Source of the DNA: Streptococcus henryi DSM 19005
Lineage (GTDB): Bacteria > Bacillota > Bacilli > Lactobacillales > Streptococcaceae
NCBI RefSeq assembly: GCF_000376985.1
Contig: NZ_AQYA01000033.1
Coordinates: 89,372-153,371, forward strand
Direction: 5' to 3'
DNA length: 64,000 nucleotides
Shown: one piece after another, positions 38,286-47,836 of the stretch
How the letters are laid out: every line of letters begins with the position of its first letter
Numbering within the stretch: position 1 is the first letter of the stretch
Program-made: the position numbers and the translations under genes
The notes under the pieces: model-generated
Databases searched by the model: none
What the model was told of the DNA's origin: nothing
The model's input: the letters and a program-made list of their open reading frames with translations, nothing else

Positions 38286-39803
38286 TTATTTCACTTGGTC
38301 ATTCAACCACGCAAAGACATTATCGTACTCTTTACCATCAACTTTAGCTTTTTGTTCTCCACCTAAGTTCGCATTATTTGCTTTAAAGCCTGAAAAATCT
38401 GTTTTACCAGCAATATCTGTTGGGTTTTGGACACCAGAAGCTTGATTGTTAAAGTAGTAAATCCATGACCAATGTCCCATATATTGAGCAGATGCGTCAT
38501 CTGTTCCTAAAACTGATTCATAATATGAGAACCAAGTATTCTTGGCACCAGCATCAACTAAAGCCTTGTAAACTGGTAGAGGATAGTTTTCTGGTGAAAC
38601 TGTCGTGTCATCAGCCGAGTGGATAAACCACATCGGAATATCTTTGACTTTATCAACCTTTTCTTGGTCAAACCATCTTGTTTCTAGTTGAACAGGCATT
38701 TCATAACCGGTCTCTTCATCCTTAACCTTCTTATAACTGCCATCTTCATTTTTTTCAAAATTATAATATGAATAAGCTGGCGCATTTGGCACAAGTGCAG
38801 CAAAGTAATCAGGGTAAGTAATGGCCATATTTAATGTCATGTAGCCACCATTTGAACAGCCTGACAAGTAAATCCGGTTTGGATCGACATTTGGATTTGA
38901 TGCTACGTAATCAGCAATTGCGTCCATCAAAATTTTAGTATAGCGTGATACCCCTGCTCCTGAGCCATTGGTACCGTCACCTTCATCCATCCAATAAGTA
39001 GGGGTTTGTACAGCAAGTACATAAGCACCGACTTCATCGCCTGAAGTGAATTGACTTTGAATATCATCTCGAGTTAGGGCAGTTACTTCATTTCCTAACA
39101 ATGAAATGGTAATGTCTTTCCCCCCCTCACCTTGACCATGTAACCAGATAAGAAGTGGATTCTTTTCACCATCTTTTAAATTGTCTGGCTCAAAAGCTGC
39201 ATAATTCAGAGTCAGTTCTTCTTCTTCATTCTTAATAGCATTAAGATAGGTTCCCTTAAACTCTTTTCGTACCGCAAATTTGTCTGCTTCTGGTATTACT
39301 CTATTGCCTATAGCATCCTCTTCTTTGGATACTTTTGTTTCACCAACAGTTAGGTCTGAAACCTTAACTGGATACTCTGTTAACCATTCATTCATAAAGG
39401 TTTCAAAATTAAAGGTGAATGGGCTGGCAATACCAGAAAATGTTTTTTGTGAGTAAGTAACATCAAGTTCTAATGTCACAAACTTACTTTCTTTATCTGT
39501 CCCTTGATTTCCTTTTTCATCAGAAAGATAGACTTCTTTTACCTCTCTTTCGGTGTTTGCTGTCTCTACTTTTAGTCCTGCAATATCAACTTTTGAAACT
39601 GGATTATCCAATTCAATGATTAACTTATTAACTGCTGGACCAAATTCATAACCTTGAACACCTAGTGAAATTTTCTGAATATCGTTTTGACTTGTCACTT
39701 CTGATTCTCCTTTCGTAGAACAAGCCTGAAGCAACAAAGCTGCTCCAACAGAAGCTACAGCAAAATAACGTCTGTATGTCTTAGTAGAATTGATATTTGA
39801 CAT
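38286..39803 (-). CDS. Surface lipoprotein esterase/peptidase with Ig-like N-terminus
   Basis: This is a 505-residue lipoprotein with its lipidated cysteine at residue 28 (LLQAC). Residues about 40-150 form an Ig-like domain (KISLGVQGYEFGPAVNKLII). An alpha/beta-hydrolase follows, with GCSNGGY holding the nucleophile serine near 319, HSADDTTV with a likely acid, and a histidine in GHWSW. This arrangement recalls EstA of Thermotoga, an esterase with an Ig-like cap. It may remove acyl or feruloyl groups from plant glycans at the cell surface. Substrate is inferred only. A GATAC-AAA-GTATC dyad (39822-39834) lies between its -10 (TGTATAAAA) and the AAAGGAG site. Confidence 0.75.
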   Translation of the reverse strand: MSNINSTKTYRRYFAVASVGAALLLQACSTKGESEVTSQNDIQKISLGVQGYEFGPAVNKLIIELDNPVSKVDIAGLKVETANTEREVKEVYLSDEKGNQGTDKESKFVTLELDVTYSQKTFSGIASPFTFNFETFMNEWLTEYPVKVSDLTVGETKVSKEEDAIGNRVIPEADKFAVRKEFKGTYLNAIKNEEEELTLNYAAFEPDNLKDGEKNPLLIWLHGQGEGGKDITISLLGNEVTALTRDDIQSQFTSGDEVGAYVLAVQTPTYWMDEGDGTNGSGAGVSRYTKILMDAIADYVASNPNVDPNRIYLSGCSNGGYMTLNMAITYPDYFAALVPNAPAYSYYNFEKNEDGSYKKVKDEETGYEMPVQLETRWFDQEKVDKVKDIPMWFIHSADDTTVSPENYPLPVYKALVDAGAKNTWFSYYESVLGTDDASAQYMGHWSWIYYFNNQASGVQNPTDIAGKTDFSGFKANNANLGGEQKAKVDGKEYDNVFAWLNDQVK

Positions 39804-40126
39804 TTCTGTCTCCTTTCATAAGATACAAAGTATCATTTTTATACATTATTAACTCTAACCTGAACTTACAATTTATCATATTTTCAGGTCTCGATTACTT
39901 GAGAGCTTTATCTGAATTATAAGACTTTTTTGTCTCTCATATAGTCCATTTTAAATTAAAAAACAGGCGCTAATTGATTAATTACATATCAATTAGCGCC
40001 TATTTTCAATCAAGATTAAACCCATCTATTTCAATAATAGGTCATATAATAGAGTAAATTGAACCAGCCAGTCTGATAAACAAGAACTGTTCAATTCTAT
40101 CATCTTAAAAGATTGGAGACATATTT
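39804..40126. other. Divergent intergenic region between two hydrolase genes
   Basis: This 323-bp gap contains the promoter of the lipoprotein esterase on the minus strand, a 14-bp inverted repeat at 39965-40001, and a plus-strand TATAAT at 40045-40050 with no clear -35 that may serve the rightward esterase. No coding sequence is seen. Confidence 0.6.
39965..40001 (-). terminator. Strong hairpin upstream of the lipoprotein esterase gene
   Basis: Perfect 14-bp stem AGGCGCTAATTGAT / ATCAATTAGCGCCT (39965-39978 with 39988-40001), followed on the minus strand by GTTTTTTAA. It has terminator form, but no minus-strand gene ends here. It could stop antisense readthrough or act as an attenuator in the esterase leader. 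Confidence 0.6.
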
Positions 40127-41017
40127 ATGCCTGCTAGTAAAGAAACCATAGCTCTTGCGCTACAAATGAGAGAATTATTTGCCAAGTCGGATGAGGAAAG
40201 AGACAAGGACTTACCTCTACAACTTCCAAAAGTAGAAAGAATAAATAATCTGAAATATGGTCCTGATCAAGAATGGCACTTACTAGATATCTATCGACCA
40301 AAAGGAAAGTCTGGAAAATTACCATTCATCATAAATTTTCACGGTGGTGGATTCGTTTATGGAACCAAAGAAACCTATCAACATTATGGCATGTATTTAG
40401 CACAAGACGACTTTGCCTTTATCAATATCAGTTATCAATTAGCACCTTCTGTAGAGTTCCCTCAAGAATTAGATGATATTCATTTAGCCATCCTTTGGCT
40501 TGTAGAACATGCTGATACTTATCAACTTGATTTGGAAAATGTTTTTATTGTTGGAGATAGTGCTGGTGGTCAGATGGCTCTGCAATACATAGCTATTTTA
40601 AGCAATGATCAATTTCGTCACCTATTTGGCTACGAAAAACCTGCTATCCACTTGAGAGCCGCTGCCATAAACTGTGCAGGAACCTTTCTCTATCTACCTG
40701 GAGCAATAAGCGGTGCTTTGGAAGCTTATCTTCCTAAAGAAAAACAAGAAATTTTTGCTAATCATCTACGTACTGAAGAGTACCTTACAAGAAACTGTCC
40801 ACCACTCTTTATCATGACAAGTTCACATGATTTTATAAGGGATAATTCTGTAAGGCTGCAGGGCTATTTACTAGCCAAAAACATCTACCATGAATTTCAT
40901 TCTTATGGAAATGAGGAAAATCCAAGATACCATGTTTTTCACTGCAATGTTAAGGATGAATTAGCTATAAAATGTAACAAGGAACAATTAAACTTTTTTA
41001 GACGATATCTTAAGTAA
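40127..41017 (+). CDS. Alpha/beta hydrolase, HSL-type esterase
   Basis: This is a 296-residue cytoplasmic hydrolase. The oxyanion motif HGGG begins at residue 72 and the nucleophile serine is S145 in GDSAGG, the hormone-sensitive-lipase arrangement. A C-terminal acid and histidine can be proposed in SSHDFIRD and YHVFHC. It probably cleaves short acyl esters, perhaps acetyl groups on imported oligosaccharides; neighbours are beta-glucoside genes. It is the only rightward gene between 33.5 kb and the right end, and it converges on the ROK gene with a shared terminator. Confidence 0.85.
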   Translation: MPASKETIALALQMRELFAKSDEERDKDLPLQLPKVERINNLKYGPDQEWHLLDIYRPKGKSGKLPFIINFHGGGFVYGTKETYQHYGMYLAQDDFAFINISYQLAPSVEFPQELDDIHLAILWLVEHADTYQLDLENVFIVGDSAGGQMALQYIAILSNDQFRHLFGYEKPAIHLRAAAINCAGTFLYLPGAISGALEAYLPKEKQEIFANHLRTEEYLTRNCPPLFIMTSSHDFIRDNSVRLQGYLLAKNIYHEFHSYGNEENPRYHVFHCNVKDELAIKCNKEQLNFFRRYLK

Positions 41018-41026
41018 CAAAAAAAC

Positions 41027-41049
41027 AAGAATTCTGTTCTAGAATTCTT
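41027..41049. terminator. Bidirectional terminator shared by convergent genes
   Basis: Perfect 9-bp stem AAGAATTCT / AGAATTCTT (41027-41035 with 41041-41049) flanked by an A run and a T run. Confidence 0.85.
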
Positions 41050-41058
41050 ATTTTTTCC

Positions 41059-41958
41059 TTATTCTTGATTTTCTAATAGTGTGTATAGGGCTCCAAAAAG
41101 ATTCGCATCATTTCCATAGCTAGCTGGAATAATGTCCACATCAGGCACATTCATTCGAAGCAAAGGAGATTCATCAAGCATAGCATTAAACTGGCGATTG
41201 ATTTCTTCAACTAAAATAGGTTGAGAACTGATACCACCGCCAATCGCATAAGTTGTCAAATCAAAGAATGATTGCAGATTTAGAATGAGATAGGCAATTT
41301 GTTTACAATAGTGTTGGAAGATATTGAGAGCTGCTTCCTGTCCATTCAAAATGGCTTCAAAAGCTAATTTTCCATCTTTTAAATCGTCGTTTCCAACTGC
41401 CTTATTCACTTCTGATACCATCTTGACTGCTGAGCCGATGAAACCAACCATTTTTTCTACTTCAGGTTTGCTAGATTCTAAGACAGACAAGCTCAATTCT
41501 CCAGCTTGGAAATGCGGTCCCAATCGTAGTTTCCCGTCAAGAATGATCCCTCCGCCGACACCTGTTCCAAGAACAATAACAGCAGCATCTTTGACACCTT
41601 TAAGACTTCCTAGCCAAAGCTCTGCCATTGCAGCCGCCTTAGCATCATTTTGAACACTGGTTTCAAGACCATATTTCTCTTCAATGATTTGTTTCAGACA
41701 TAATTTATCCAAATAGGTTAGAGCACCACCAAAATAAATAGTCCCTGTCTTCGTATCTACTTTTCCTGGAACACTAAATGCAACACCCTTAATTTCTGTC
41801 TTAACAGCTTCAATAATGGTGAAGATACTTTCTAAAAATTCTTCCAAAGAATTTGGGGGTGTTGGTATTTTATTGGTCAATCCAATAGTACCATCATCCT
41901 GCATCAATGCATATTTAATATTCGTTCCACCCACATCAATGGTCAAAAATTGTGTCAT
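41059..41958 (-). CDS. ROK-family sugar kinase, BglK-like
   Basis: This 299-residue cytoplasmic kinase has the N-terminal phosphate motif DVGGTNIKYALM (residues 8-19) and the ATP-site VLGTGVGGGI. The CxCGxxGCxE zinc motif of classical glucokinases is missing. ROK kinases without it include BglK, which phosphorylates cellobiose and other beta-glucosides at C6. With two 6-phospho-beta-glucosidases in this window, a beta-glucoside kinase role is plausible. It follows the AraC-family gene by 82 bp, with no terminator between, so the two are probably cotranscribed. Confidence 0.8.
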   Translation of the reverse strand: MTQFLTIDVGGTNIKYALMQDDGTIGLTNKIPTPPNSLEEFLESIFTIIEAVKTEIKGVAFSVPGKVDTKTGTIYFGGALTYLDKLCLKQIIEEKYGLETSVQNDAKAAAMAELWLGSLKGVKDAAVIVLGTGVGGGIILDGKLRLGPHFQAGELSLSVLESSKPEVEKMVGFIGSAVKMVSEVNKAVGNDDLKDGKLAFEAILNGQEAALNIFQHYCKQIAYLILNLQSFFDLTTYAIGGGISSQPILVEEINRQFNAMLDESPLLRMNVPDVDIIPASYGNDANLFGALYTLLENQE

Positions 41959-42040
41959 AATTTAACTCCTATTCCTCTCCTACTATTTATCATTAGTCTA
42001 TCAGTTTTTTCTACTAAAGGATATCAATACCTTAGCATCT

Positions 42041-42898
42041 TTATGGCGCTGATTGACCTTTTTTCCTAATATCACGCGAAGTTAAGCCATAGTTTTTAAT
42101 CAAGGCTCTATCCATGGTCCTCAAACCACTAAATCCACACTCTAAAGCAACCTGTGTTGCTGTCAGTTTCCCTTCCAGAAGAAGTGGTTTAGCATGCTTG
42201 GCTCTTACATAGTTAAGATATTGAAATACCGTAATATCCATTTGCTCTTTGAAAAATCTTGCTAGATGCTCTTTGGATAAATAACAAAACTTAGCAATAT
42301 CTTCTAAATCAATATCGGCTTTATAATTTTCTTCAATGTAGGTCTTGATATCGTTTAGACGCTCTTTTTGCTTTCCATCATGCTTATCCGTAATGGATAA
42401 GGTTCTTTCTACTAGGAAATGTTCTAGCATAATTTCTAAAATTTCCAAGAGTAAGACTGTTTTTCGGATAAAATTATTACTATCATATAAAGACGCAACG
42501 ATATCTAGTTTTTCCTGCAAACATTGATAAGCCTGACTATTCGCAATATCCTCTAGGCTTAAATTGTTCAAATTAAACCTATAATGATTAATCGTCGGCT
42601 TATACATTTTAATAATATGATAGGGAAAAATAATAGTAAGAGCTCTTGCCTGCACATCTGGCTCATGAAAAGTCCTAATGCTATGAAGTTCTGTTGAATT
42701 CACAACAAGAATAGTGCCCGGTGAGGTTACATATGACTGTCCTGCAATAAAAAAATTGGCAATATGACCACTCATTGTATAACTAATTTCTACTGAAGAG
42801 TGCCAATGTGGCTCGATATAAGAAGAAAGGCTTTGTTCATGTAAATAAATCCAGGCTGGGAGATTATTTTCTGGTACTACAATTTCATGCTTTGACAT
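42041..42898 (-). CDS. AraC-family regulator with cupin sensor
   Basis: This is a 285-residue regulator. The N-terminal part (EPHWHSSVEISYTMSG) is a cupin that probably binds a sugar. The C-terminal double helix-turn-helix includes LEDIAKFCYLSKEHLARFFKEQMD and ATQVALECGFSGLRTMDRAL. Its promoter has a cre in the spacer and an 8-bp dyad downstream of the start site, so repression by CcpA and self-control are likely. It probably governs the ROK kinase behind it and perhaps the nearby GH1-PTS genes. Confidence 0.9.
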   Translation of the reverse strand: MSKHEIVVPENNLPAWIYLHEQSLSSYIEPHWHSSVEISYTMSGHIANFFIAGQSYVTSPGTILVVNSTELHSIRTFHEPDVQARALTIIFPYHIIKMYKPTINHYRFNLNNLSLEDIANSQAYQCLQEKLDIVASLYDSNNFIRKTVLLLEILEIMLEHFLVERTLSITDKHDGKQKERLNDIKTYIEENYKADIDLEDIAKFCYLSKEHLARFFKEQMDITVFQYLNYVRAKHAKPLLLEGKLTATQVALECGFSGLRTMDRALIKNYGLTSRDIRKKGQSAP

Positions 42899-42933
42899 CT
42901 CTTTTTCTCACATCTCTAAACATATTTTACATG

Positions 42934-42989
42934 TCACTTTCATACTTAGAAAGTGATTTCATTATATCATTTGTAAGCGCTTTTGTAAA
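42934..42989 (-). promoter_or_regulatory. AraC-gene promoter with cre and dyad operator
   Basis: Minus-strand -35 TTTACA (42984-42989), 17-bp spacer, -10 TATAAT (42961-42966). The spacer holds a cre-like TGTAAGCGCTTTTG (42972-42985). A perfect dyad TCACTTTC-N7-GAAAGTGA (42934-42956) follows the start site. Confidence 0.72.
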
Positions 42990-43320
42990 TTTACTTAGGC
43001 ACTTTCTTAGCCATTTTTTCATGTGTTTTGTGGTAATATTTTTGAAAAATAAAATTCTGATTTTTAGTCCTACCCTTCCAAATCCATTATAGCTTTTAAT
43101 ACTCAACAAAATTCCAAAATGGTCGAGTCTAGCTAACAAAGGCGTATCTAAGAATAAGTAAGAAGGCTTAATGCTCTTTGAATTATCTTTGATACATCGT
43201 CACTATCAGCCTGCCCTACCCCCCTTCGTCTCGTTTCCTTGTCTGATTTTGACTATATTTGAGAATAAGAAAGTAGATTTTTGAATTTCAAAACGTCTAA
43301 GTGAGTTTATCGGAGTGATT
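42990..43320. other. Intergenic region before the V-ATPase operon end
   Basis: No credible gene. A 30-nt repeat copy lies at 43223-43252 (CCTTCGTCTC, TTCCTTGTCTGATTTTGA), matching the minus-strand copy near 24025. Short frames here overlap the opposite strand of the regulator and lack ribosome sites. Confidence 0.55.
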
Positions 43321-43325
43321 CTAGA

Positions 43326-43363
43326 CAAAAAAATCCTAGCTCAACATAAGTTAAGATAGGATT
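43326..43363 (-). terminator. Terminator of the V-type ATPase operon
   Basis: Stem AATCCTA / TAGGATT (43332-43338 with 43357-43363) with an inner CTTAAC/GTTGAG helix, then seven T on the minus strand. Confidence 0.85.
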
Positions 43364-43368
43364 CTTGT

Positions 43369-43992
43369 TTATTTGACCTTCATGATACGCACGAGGTTAG
43401 CGCGCTCTGCTTCTTCAAGCTTGAGTTCGATGTAGTGAATGGTTTCTTCCAGTTGTGGAATGGTTGAGTACTCCAGCCCGTTTACACGGCGACGCGTTTT
43501 CTCAATTTCATCCGCCATCAGCTGACAAGATTTTTCAACCTCTGCCAAGCGCAGCAATTTTTCAACCAAGCCTTCCATAGCCTGAAGGGTTGCGTCCATC
43601 TCGCTGTTAGAAGCCAGATAACTGTAGACCACGTCCCCCTCATCATCGCCATAAGGGTTGTCCACTTGACTGTGCATCTTAGGAACGTTAACACTCATGA
43701 CGTTTTCGGTTTCGATAAATAGTTGCACTTCTTTGGTTGGGACTGCAAACATCTCCTCTACCATGAGGGTGTTTTCAAGTGATTTAGCCAGGACAAAGTC
43801 TCGCATATTTGTCACCAAGGCAGCTTCAACTTCTTTACGAAGGACATTATTTTCACGGATCAAATCAACGAAGCGACGCATGAGCTCATCACGTTTGTCT
43901 TTGAGCAATTTATGCCCACGCGTTGCTGTTTTGAGACGTTCTTTTAGGTTGCTCAACTCCATACGAGTTGGCTTTACATTTAATCGTGCCAT
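43369..43992 (-). CDS. ntpD: V-type ATPase subunit D
   Basis: This 207-residue subunit forms the central rotor shaft linking the A3B3 head to the membrane ring. The opening [33 protein letters not shown] is a family hallmark, and long N- and C-terminal helices form the coiled coil. It is the last gene of the operon, 20 bp after subunit B. Confidence 0.95.
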   Translation of the reverse strand: MARLNVKPTRMELSNLKERLKTATRGHKLLKDKRDELMRRFVDLIRENNVLRKEVEAALVTNMRDFVLAKSLENTLMVEEMFAVPTKEVQLFIETENVMSVNVPKMHSQVDNPYGDDEGDVVYSYLASNSEMDATLQAMEGLVEKLLRLAEVEKSCQLMADEIEKTRRRVNGLEYSTIPQLEETIHYIELKLEEAERANLVRIMKVK

Positions 43993-44012
43993 AGGTTACA
44001 CCCCTTTCACGA

Positions 44013-45410
44013 TTATTTGTCAGAATCAGCTTTTGTCTGTGGCAAATACTGATCCAACATATCGTCTTTGATACGTTTGAGTTCGGTACGAGGAAGAATT
44101 GACAGCAATTCCCAACCAAGATTGAGGGTATCCTCGATGCTTCGGTTTGTCGTAAAGCCTTGGTTGATGTACTCTTCTTCGAAACGTTTGGTAAATTGAA
44201 CGTACAATTTATCGGTTTCAGAAAGGGCTGATTCACCCAGTACGACAGCGAGTTCTGCTGCTTGTTTCCCTTGGGCATAGGCAGCAAAGAGCTGGTTCAT
44301 AGTAGCCGCATGGTCACCACGTGTCTTACCTTCACCTGAACCCTTGTCTTTAAGACGAGAAAGTGATGGCAAAACATTGATTGGTGGACGGTAACCTGAA
44401 TTGTACAATTCATGTGATAGGATGATTTGTCCTTCAGTGATATAACCAGTCAAGTCAGGGATTGGGTGAGTGATGTCATCCTCAGGCATGGTAAGGATTG
44501 GAATCTGTGTCACAGAACCTTTCTTACCAACCAAACGTCCTGCACGCTCATAAAGCGTTGACAAGTTAGTGTAAAGGTAACCTGGGTAACCACGACGACC
44601 TGGTACTTCACGACGAGCTGCAGAAACCTCACGAAGGGCCTCACAGTAGTTAGTCATGTCAGTCATGATAACCAATACGTGCATGTCTTTTTCATAGGCA
44701 AGGTATTCCGCAGTTGTCAAGGCGATACGAGGAGTCGCAATACGCTCGATAGCTGGGTCATTTGCTAAGTTGACAAAGAGTACAGAACGGTCGATGGCAC
44801 CTGTTTGACGAAGGTCATTCATGAAGAATTCCGCTTCTTCAAAGGTAATACCCATAGCCGCAAAGACTACGGCAAAGTTTTCATCGGAATTCAATACCGC
44901 TGCTTGACGGGCAATCTGAGCTGCCAATTCATTGTGAGGCAGACCTGAACCTGAGAATACAGGGAGTTTTTGACCACGAACAAGCGTGTTAAGGTGGTCG
45001 ATGGCTGAAATCCCTGTTTGGATAAATTCATCGGGATAGTCACGCGCCACTGGGTTGATGGCTTGTCCATCAATATCCATATATTTTTCTGGAATCAAGT
45101 CTGGTCCACCATCGATTGGTTTACCCATACCGTTGAAGATACGACCAACCATATCTTCAGACACGGCCAATTCAAGAGGGTGACCTGTAAAGCGTACTTT
45201 TGCTTTTTCAAGGTTGATACCACTTGAACCTTCAAACAACTGAACCATAGCCTTGTCTTCATGGACTTCCAAGACTTGTCCTTGACGAAGTTCACCATCA
45301 TGGAGTTTGATTTCAACCAACTCGTTGTATTGTACACCTTCTACTTGGTCTACAATCATCAAAGGGCCGACAACTTCGCTAACTGTTCGATATTCTTTAA
45401 GAACACTCAT
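44013..45410 (-). CDS. ntpB: V-type ATPase subunit B
   Basis: This 465-residue non-catalytic head subunit forms the A3B3 hexamer with A. It shows [22 protein letters not shown] in place of a catalytic P-loop, plus the [18 protein letters not shown] family region. Arginine in the PSLSRLKD stretch contributes to the neighbouring catalytic site. It starts one base after the subunit A stop. Confidence 0.96.
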   Translation of the reverse strand: MSVLKEYRTVSEVVGPLMIVDQVEGVQYNELVEIKLHDGELRQGQVLEVHEDKAMVQLFEGSSGINLEKAKVRFTGHPLELAVSEDMVGRIFNGMGKPIDGGPDLIPEKYMDIDGQAINPVARDYPDEFIQTGISAIDHLNTLVRGQKLPVFSGSGLPHNELAAQIARQAAVLNSDENFAVVFAAMGITFEEAEFFMNDLRQTGAIDRSVLFVNLANDPAIERIATPRIALTTAEYLAYEKDMHVLVIMTDMTNYCEALREVSAARREVPGRRGYPGYLYTNLSTLYERAGRLVGKKGSVTQIPILTMPEDDITHPIPDLTGYITEGQIILSHELYNSGYRPPINVLPSLSRLKDKGSGEGKTRGDHAATMNQLFAAYAQGKQAAELAVVLGESALSETDKLYVQFTKRFEEEYINQGFTTNRSIEDTLNLGWELLSILPRTELKRIKDDMLDQYLPQTKADSDK

Positions 45411-45411
45411 G

Positions 45412-47187
45412 CTACATTCCTCCCTTCGCTAGTACTTGATGAATGGCTTCTTGTGCTTCAGTAGAAAGTGCCTTGATTTGATCAAGATTTTCTTCTGAAA
45501 TGTATTTACTACGTGCCATACGGTCACGGACTTCGACAGTTCCGTCAATAATCTCAGTGAAGTATGCACCTAAATCCAAAGCTTTTTCTGCTTCATCCGC
45601 AAAGTTGAGGATATTATTAAGCATAGCTTCTTGTTTGTCAAATGATGTGAAGGTATCAACAGAGTCAAAGGCATTTTGTTGAAGATAGTCTTCACGGATT
45701 TGTTTGGCAATTTCCATAGTCAAACGGTCTTGGTCTGACAAGGAATCAATACCAACCAAACGAACGATTTCTTCCAAGCTTGATTCACGTTGCAAAATGT
45801 TCATAGCACGTGTTACCTTGCTTGCCCAAGTTGTATTTTGGGTTTTATCGATATAAGCCCCAATCTCATCTTTATAAAGTGAGTATGATGATAACCAGTT
45901 GATAGCTGGGAAGTGTCGACGTTGTGCAAGCGGTGCATCAAGTCCCCAGAAGACTTTAACGATACGAAGTGTATTTTGCGTTACAGGCTCTGAAATATCT
46001 CCTCCTGGAGGTGATACGGCACCGATAGCAGTAATTGTTCCTTCACGACCGTCGCTACCAAGCACGCGGGCACGTCCTGCACGTTCGTAGTACTCAGCGA
46101 TACGGCTACCAAGGTAAGCTGGATAACCTTCATCACCAGGCATTTCTTCCAAACGACCTGACATTTCACGAAGGGCTTCGGCCCAACGAGATGTTGAGTC
46201 AGCCATGATGGCAACAGAGTAACCCATATCGCGGAAGTATTCTGCGATTGTGATACCTGTATAGATTGACGCTTCACGGGCAGCAACGGGCATGTTTGAT
46301 GTATTGGCAATCAAAACTGTACGCTCCATGATAGATTGACCAGTATTTGGGTCAATCAATTCTGGGAATTCGTTCAATACGTCAGTCATTTCATTACCAC
46401 GTTCCCCACAACCAACATAGATAACGATGTCTACGTTAGCAAATTTAGCGATTTGGTGTTGAACGACTGTTTTACCAGCACCGAATGGTCCAGGAACAGC
46501 TGCAGCTCCACCTTTAGTTACAGGGAAGAAAGTATCAATAACACGTTGTCCTGTAATCAGTGGTTGTTCTGGAATAAGACGCTGCGCAACTGGACGGCCA
46601 CGACGTACTGGCCATTTTTGCATGAGGGTCCCTTTGTAGACAGAACCATCAGCTTGTTCAATTTCATAAACAGTATCTTCAACAGTGAAGTCACCTGCTG
46701 AAATTGAAATCAGTTTACCAGCAACACGGTTTGGTACCATGATGCGGTGCTCGATAACAAGTGTTTCTTGAACAGTACCAAGAATATCACCAGTAGAAAC
46801 TTCTGCTCCTACTTCAAGACTTGGTGTGAATGTCCATTTAGCTTCGCGGTCAAGACTTGGAAGCTCGACACCACGAATCAAGAAATCACTGTCTGTTGCT
46901 TTTTTAAAGCGATCGAGTGGGCGTTGAATCCCATCAAACATTTCTGAAATCAAACCAGGGCCCAATTCAACTGACAATGGGCTACCTGTAGTAACTACAG
47001 GTTCCCCTGGGCTGATTCCTGATGTTTCTTCATATACTTGAATAGATGCTTGGTCACGGCGCATTTCAATAATTTCACCGATCAAGCCCAAGTCACCAAC
47101 ACGACAAATATCTTGAATGTTGGCTTCTTGCATACCAGATGCCACAACAAGTGGCCCTGAAACTTTAATAATTTTTCCTTGGCTCAA
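45412..47187 (-). CDS. ntpA: V-type ATPase catalytic subunit A
   Basis: This is a 591-residue catalytic subunit with Walker A GPFGAGKT near residue 233 and the non-homologous insert typical of V/A-type A subunits (about 115-190). [11 protein letters not shown] and [14 protein letters not shown] are also present. It hydrolyses ATP to drive rotation. It follows the F gene after an unusual 328-bp structured gap, while its own AAGGAGG ribosome site is strong. Confidence 0.96.
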   Translation of the reverse strand: MSQGKIIKVSGPLVVASGMQEANIQDICRVGDLGLIGEIIEMRRDQASIQVYEETSGISPGEPVVTTGSPLSVELGPGLISEMFDGIQRPLDRFKKATDSDFLIRGVELPSLDREAKWTFTPSLEVGAEVSTGDILGTVQETLVIEHRIMVPNRVAGKLISISAGDFTVEDTVYEIEQADGSVYKGTLMQKWPVRRGRPVAQRLIPEQPLITGQRVIDTFFPVTKGGAAAVPGPFGAGKTVVQHQIAKFANVDIVIYVGCGERGNEMTDVLNEFPELIDPNTGQSIMERTVLIANTSNMPVAAREASIYTGITIAEYFRDMGYSVAIMADSTSRWAEALREMSGRLEEMPGDEGYPAYLGSRIAEYYERAGRARVLGSDGREGTITAIGAVSPPGGDISEPVTQNTLRIVKVFWGLDAPLAQRRHFPAINWLSSYSLYKDEIGAYIDKTQNTTWASKVTRAMNILQRESSLEEIVRLVGIDSLSDQDRLTMEIAKQIREDYLQQNAFDSVDTFTSFDKQEAMLNNILNFADEAEKALDLGAYFTEIIDGTVEVRDRMARSKYISEENLDQIKALSTEAQEAIHQVLAKGGM

Positions 47188-47515
47188 GATTTTCCTCCTT
47201 AAACAAAGTTTCTAATGTATCAATTCCTGAATAATGACAGACTAGAACGATAAGAAATCAAAAAACATTATTTTTTGATTTAGAGCTAGTAAGGCGCTCG
47301 GACAAATCCATAACGTTTTGACCTAGTGTCTAATGGTTCAATTCCTAAATACTAGTAGGCGACGACTACACCCTCGTATAAATTGTAACCTTCTACGACG
47401 TGAGAAACCAAAAACGATACCTTTTTGGTTTCGAGCTAGTAAGGCACCTAGGCAAAACCCTATCGGGTTTGCCGTCCTATGGTTAGATGCTTTAGCGCCA
47501 ACCATAGGTGGTGAG
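47188..47515 (-). repeat. Duplicated structured element inside the ATPase operon
   Basis: This 328-bp gap between F and A holds two related units. Both contain GAGCTAGTAAGGC (47283-47295 and 47433-47445) and TCAATTCCT (47220-47228 and 47338-47346). Each has a perfect 11-bp hairpin: AAATCAAAAAA/TTTTTTGATTT (47255-47281) and GAAACCAAAAA/TTTTTGGTTTC (47404-47432). Three paired positions differ yet stay paired, a sign that the fold is kept. The left-side unit also has CTATGGTT/AACCATAG and a GGCAAACCC hairpin. No coding frame is likely. It may tune A-B-D expression. Confidence 0.7.
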
Positions 47516-47836
47516 TTAGAGGATGTTCTGTCCGACAGCCTTCTCCACATTATCCTGAACACGCTGAAGTCCTAGCCCAGTTGCCCCTTTATGGGTTGGG
47601 ATAAGAATAACTGCAGGTGTTACTTGACTGTCATAGTAGGCGATAGTGTCTGGAATTTCTGCTGCAATATCTTCTGTCAAATAAACGATGCCATAATGAT
47701 CTCTAGCTAGCTTACGCAGCGTATTAATAGCATCTTGAGCATGATTGACCGGAAAGGTTTGAAAACCAATCATTCGGAAAGGAAGAATGGCATCACGATT
47801 GCCAATAACACCAATTTTGTATTTTTTATTGTCCAT
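47516..47836 (-). CDS. ntpF: V-type ATPase subunit F
   Basis: This 106-residue rotor subunit binds D. It opens IGVIGNRDAILPFRMIGFQTF, a small alternating alpha/beta fold, and keeps VILIPTHKGATGLGL near the end. Its start overlaps the end of subunit C by 11 nt, so translation is coupled. Confidence 0.93.
   Translation of the reverse strand: MDNKKYKIGVIGNRDAILPFRMIGFQTFPVNHAQDAINTLRKLARDHYGIVYLTEDIAAEIPDTIAYYDSQVTPAVILIPTHKGATGLGLQRVQDNVEKAVGQNIL

Noticed and set aside
42808..43092. Hydrophobic 94-residue plus-strand frame
   Set aside because: It overlaps the AraC gene and its promoter on the other strand; the hydrophobicity comes from AT-rich DNA.
47330..47350. tRNA-like T-arm word GGTTCAATTCC in the ATPase operon gap
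   Set aside because: Only two base pairs can form around the loop and no acceptor or anticodon arm exists.
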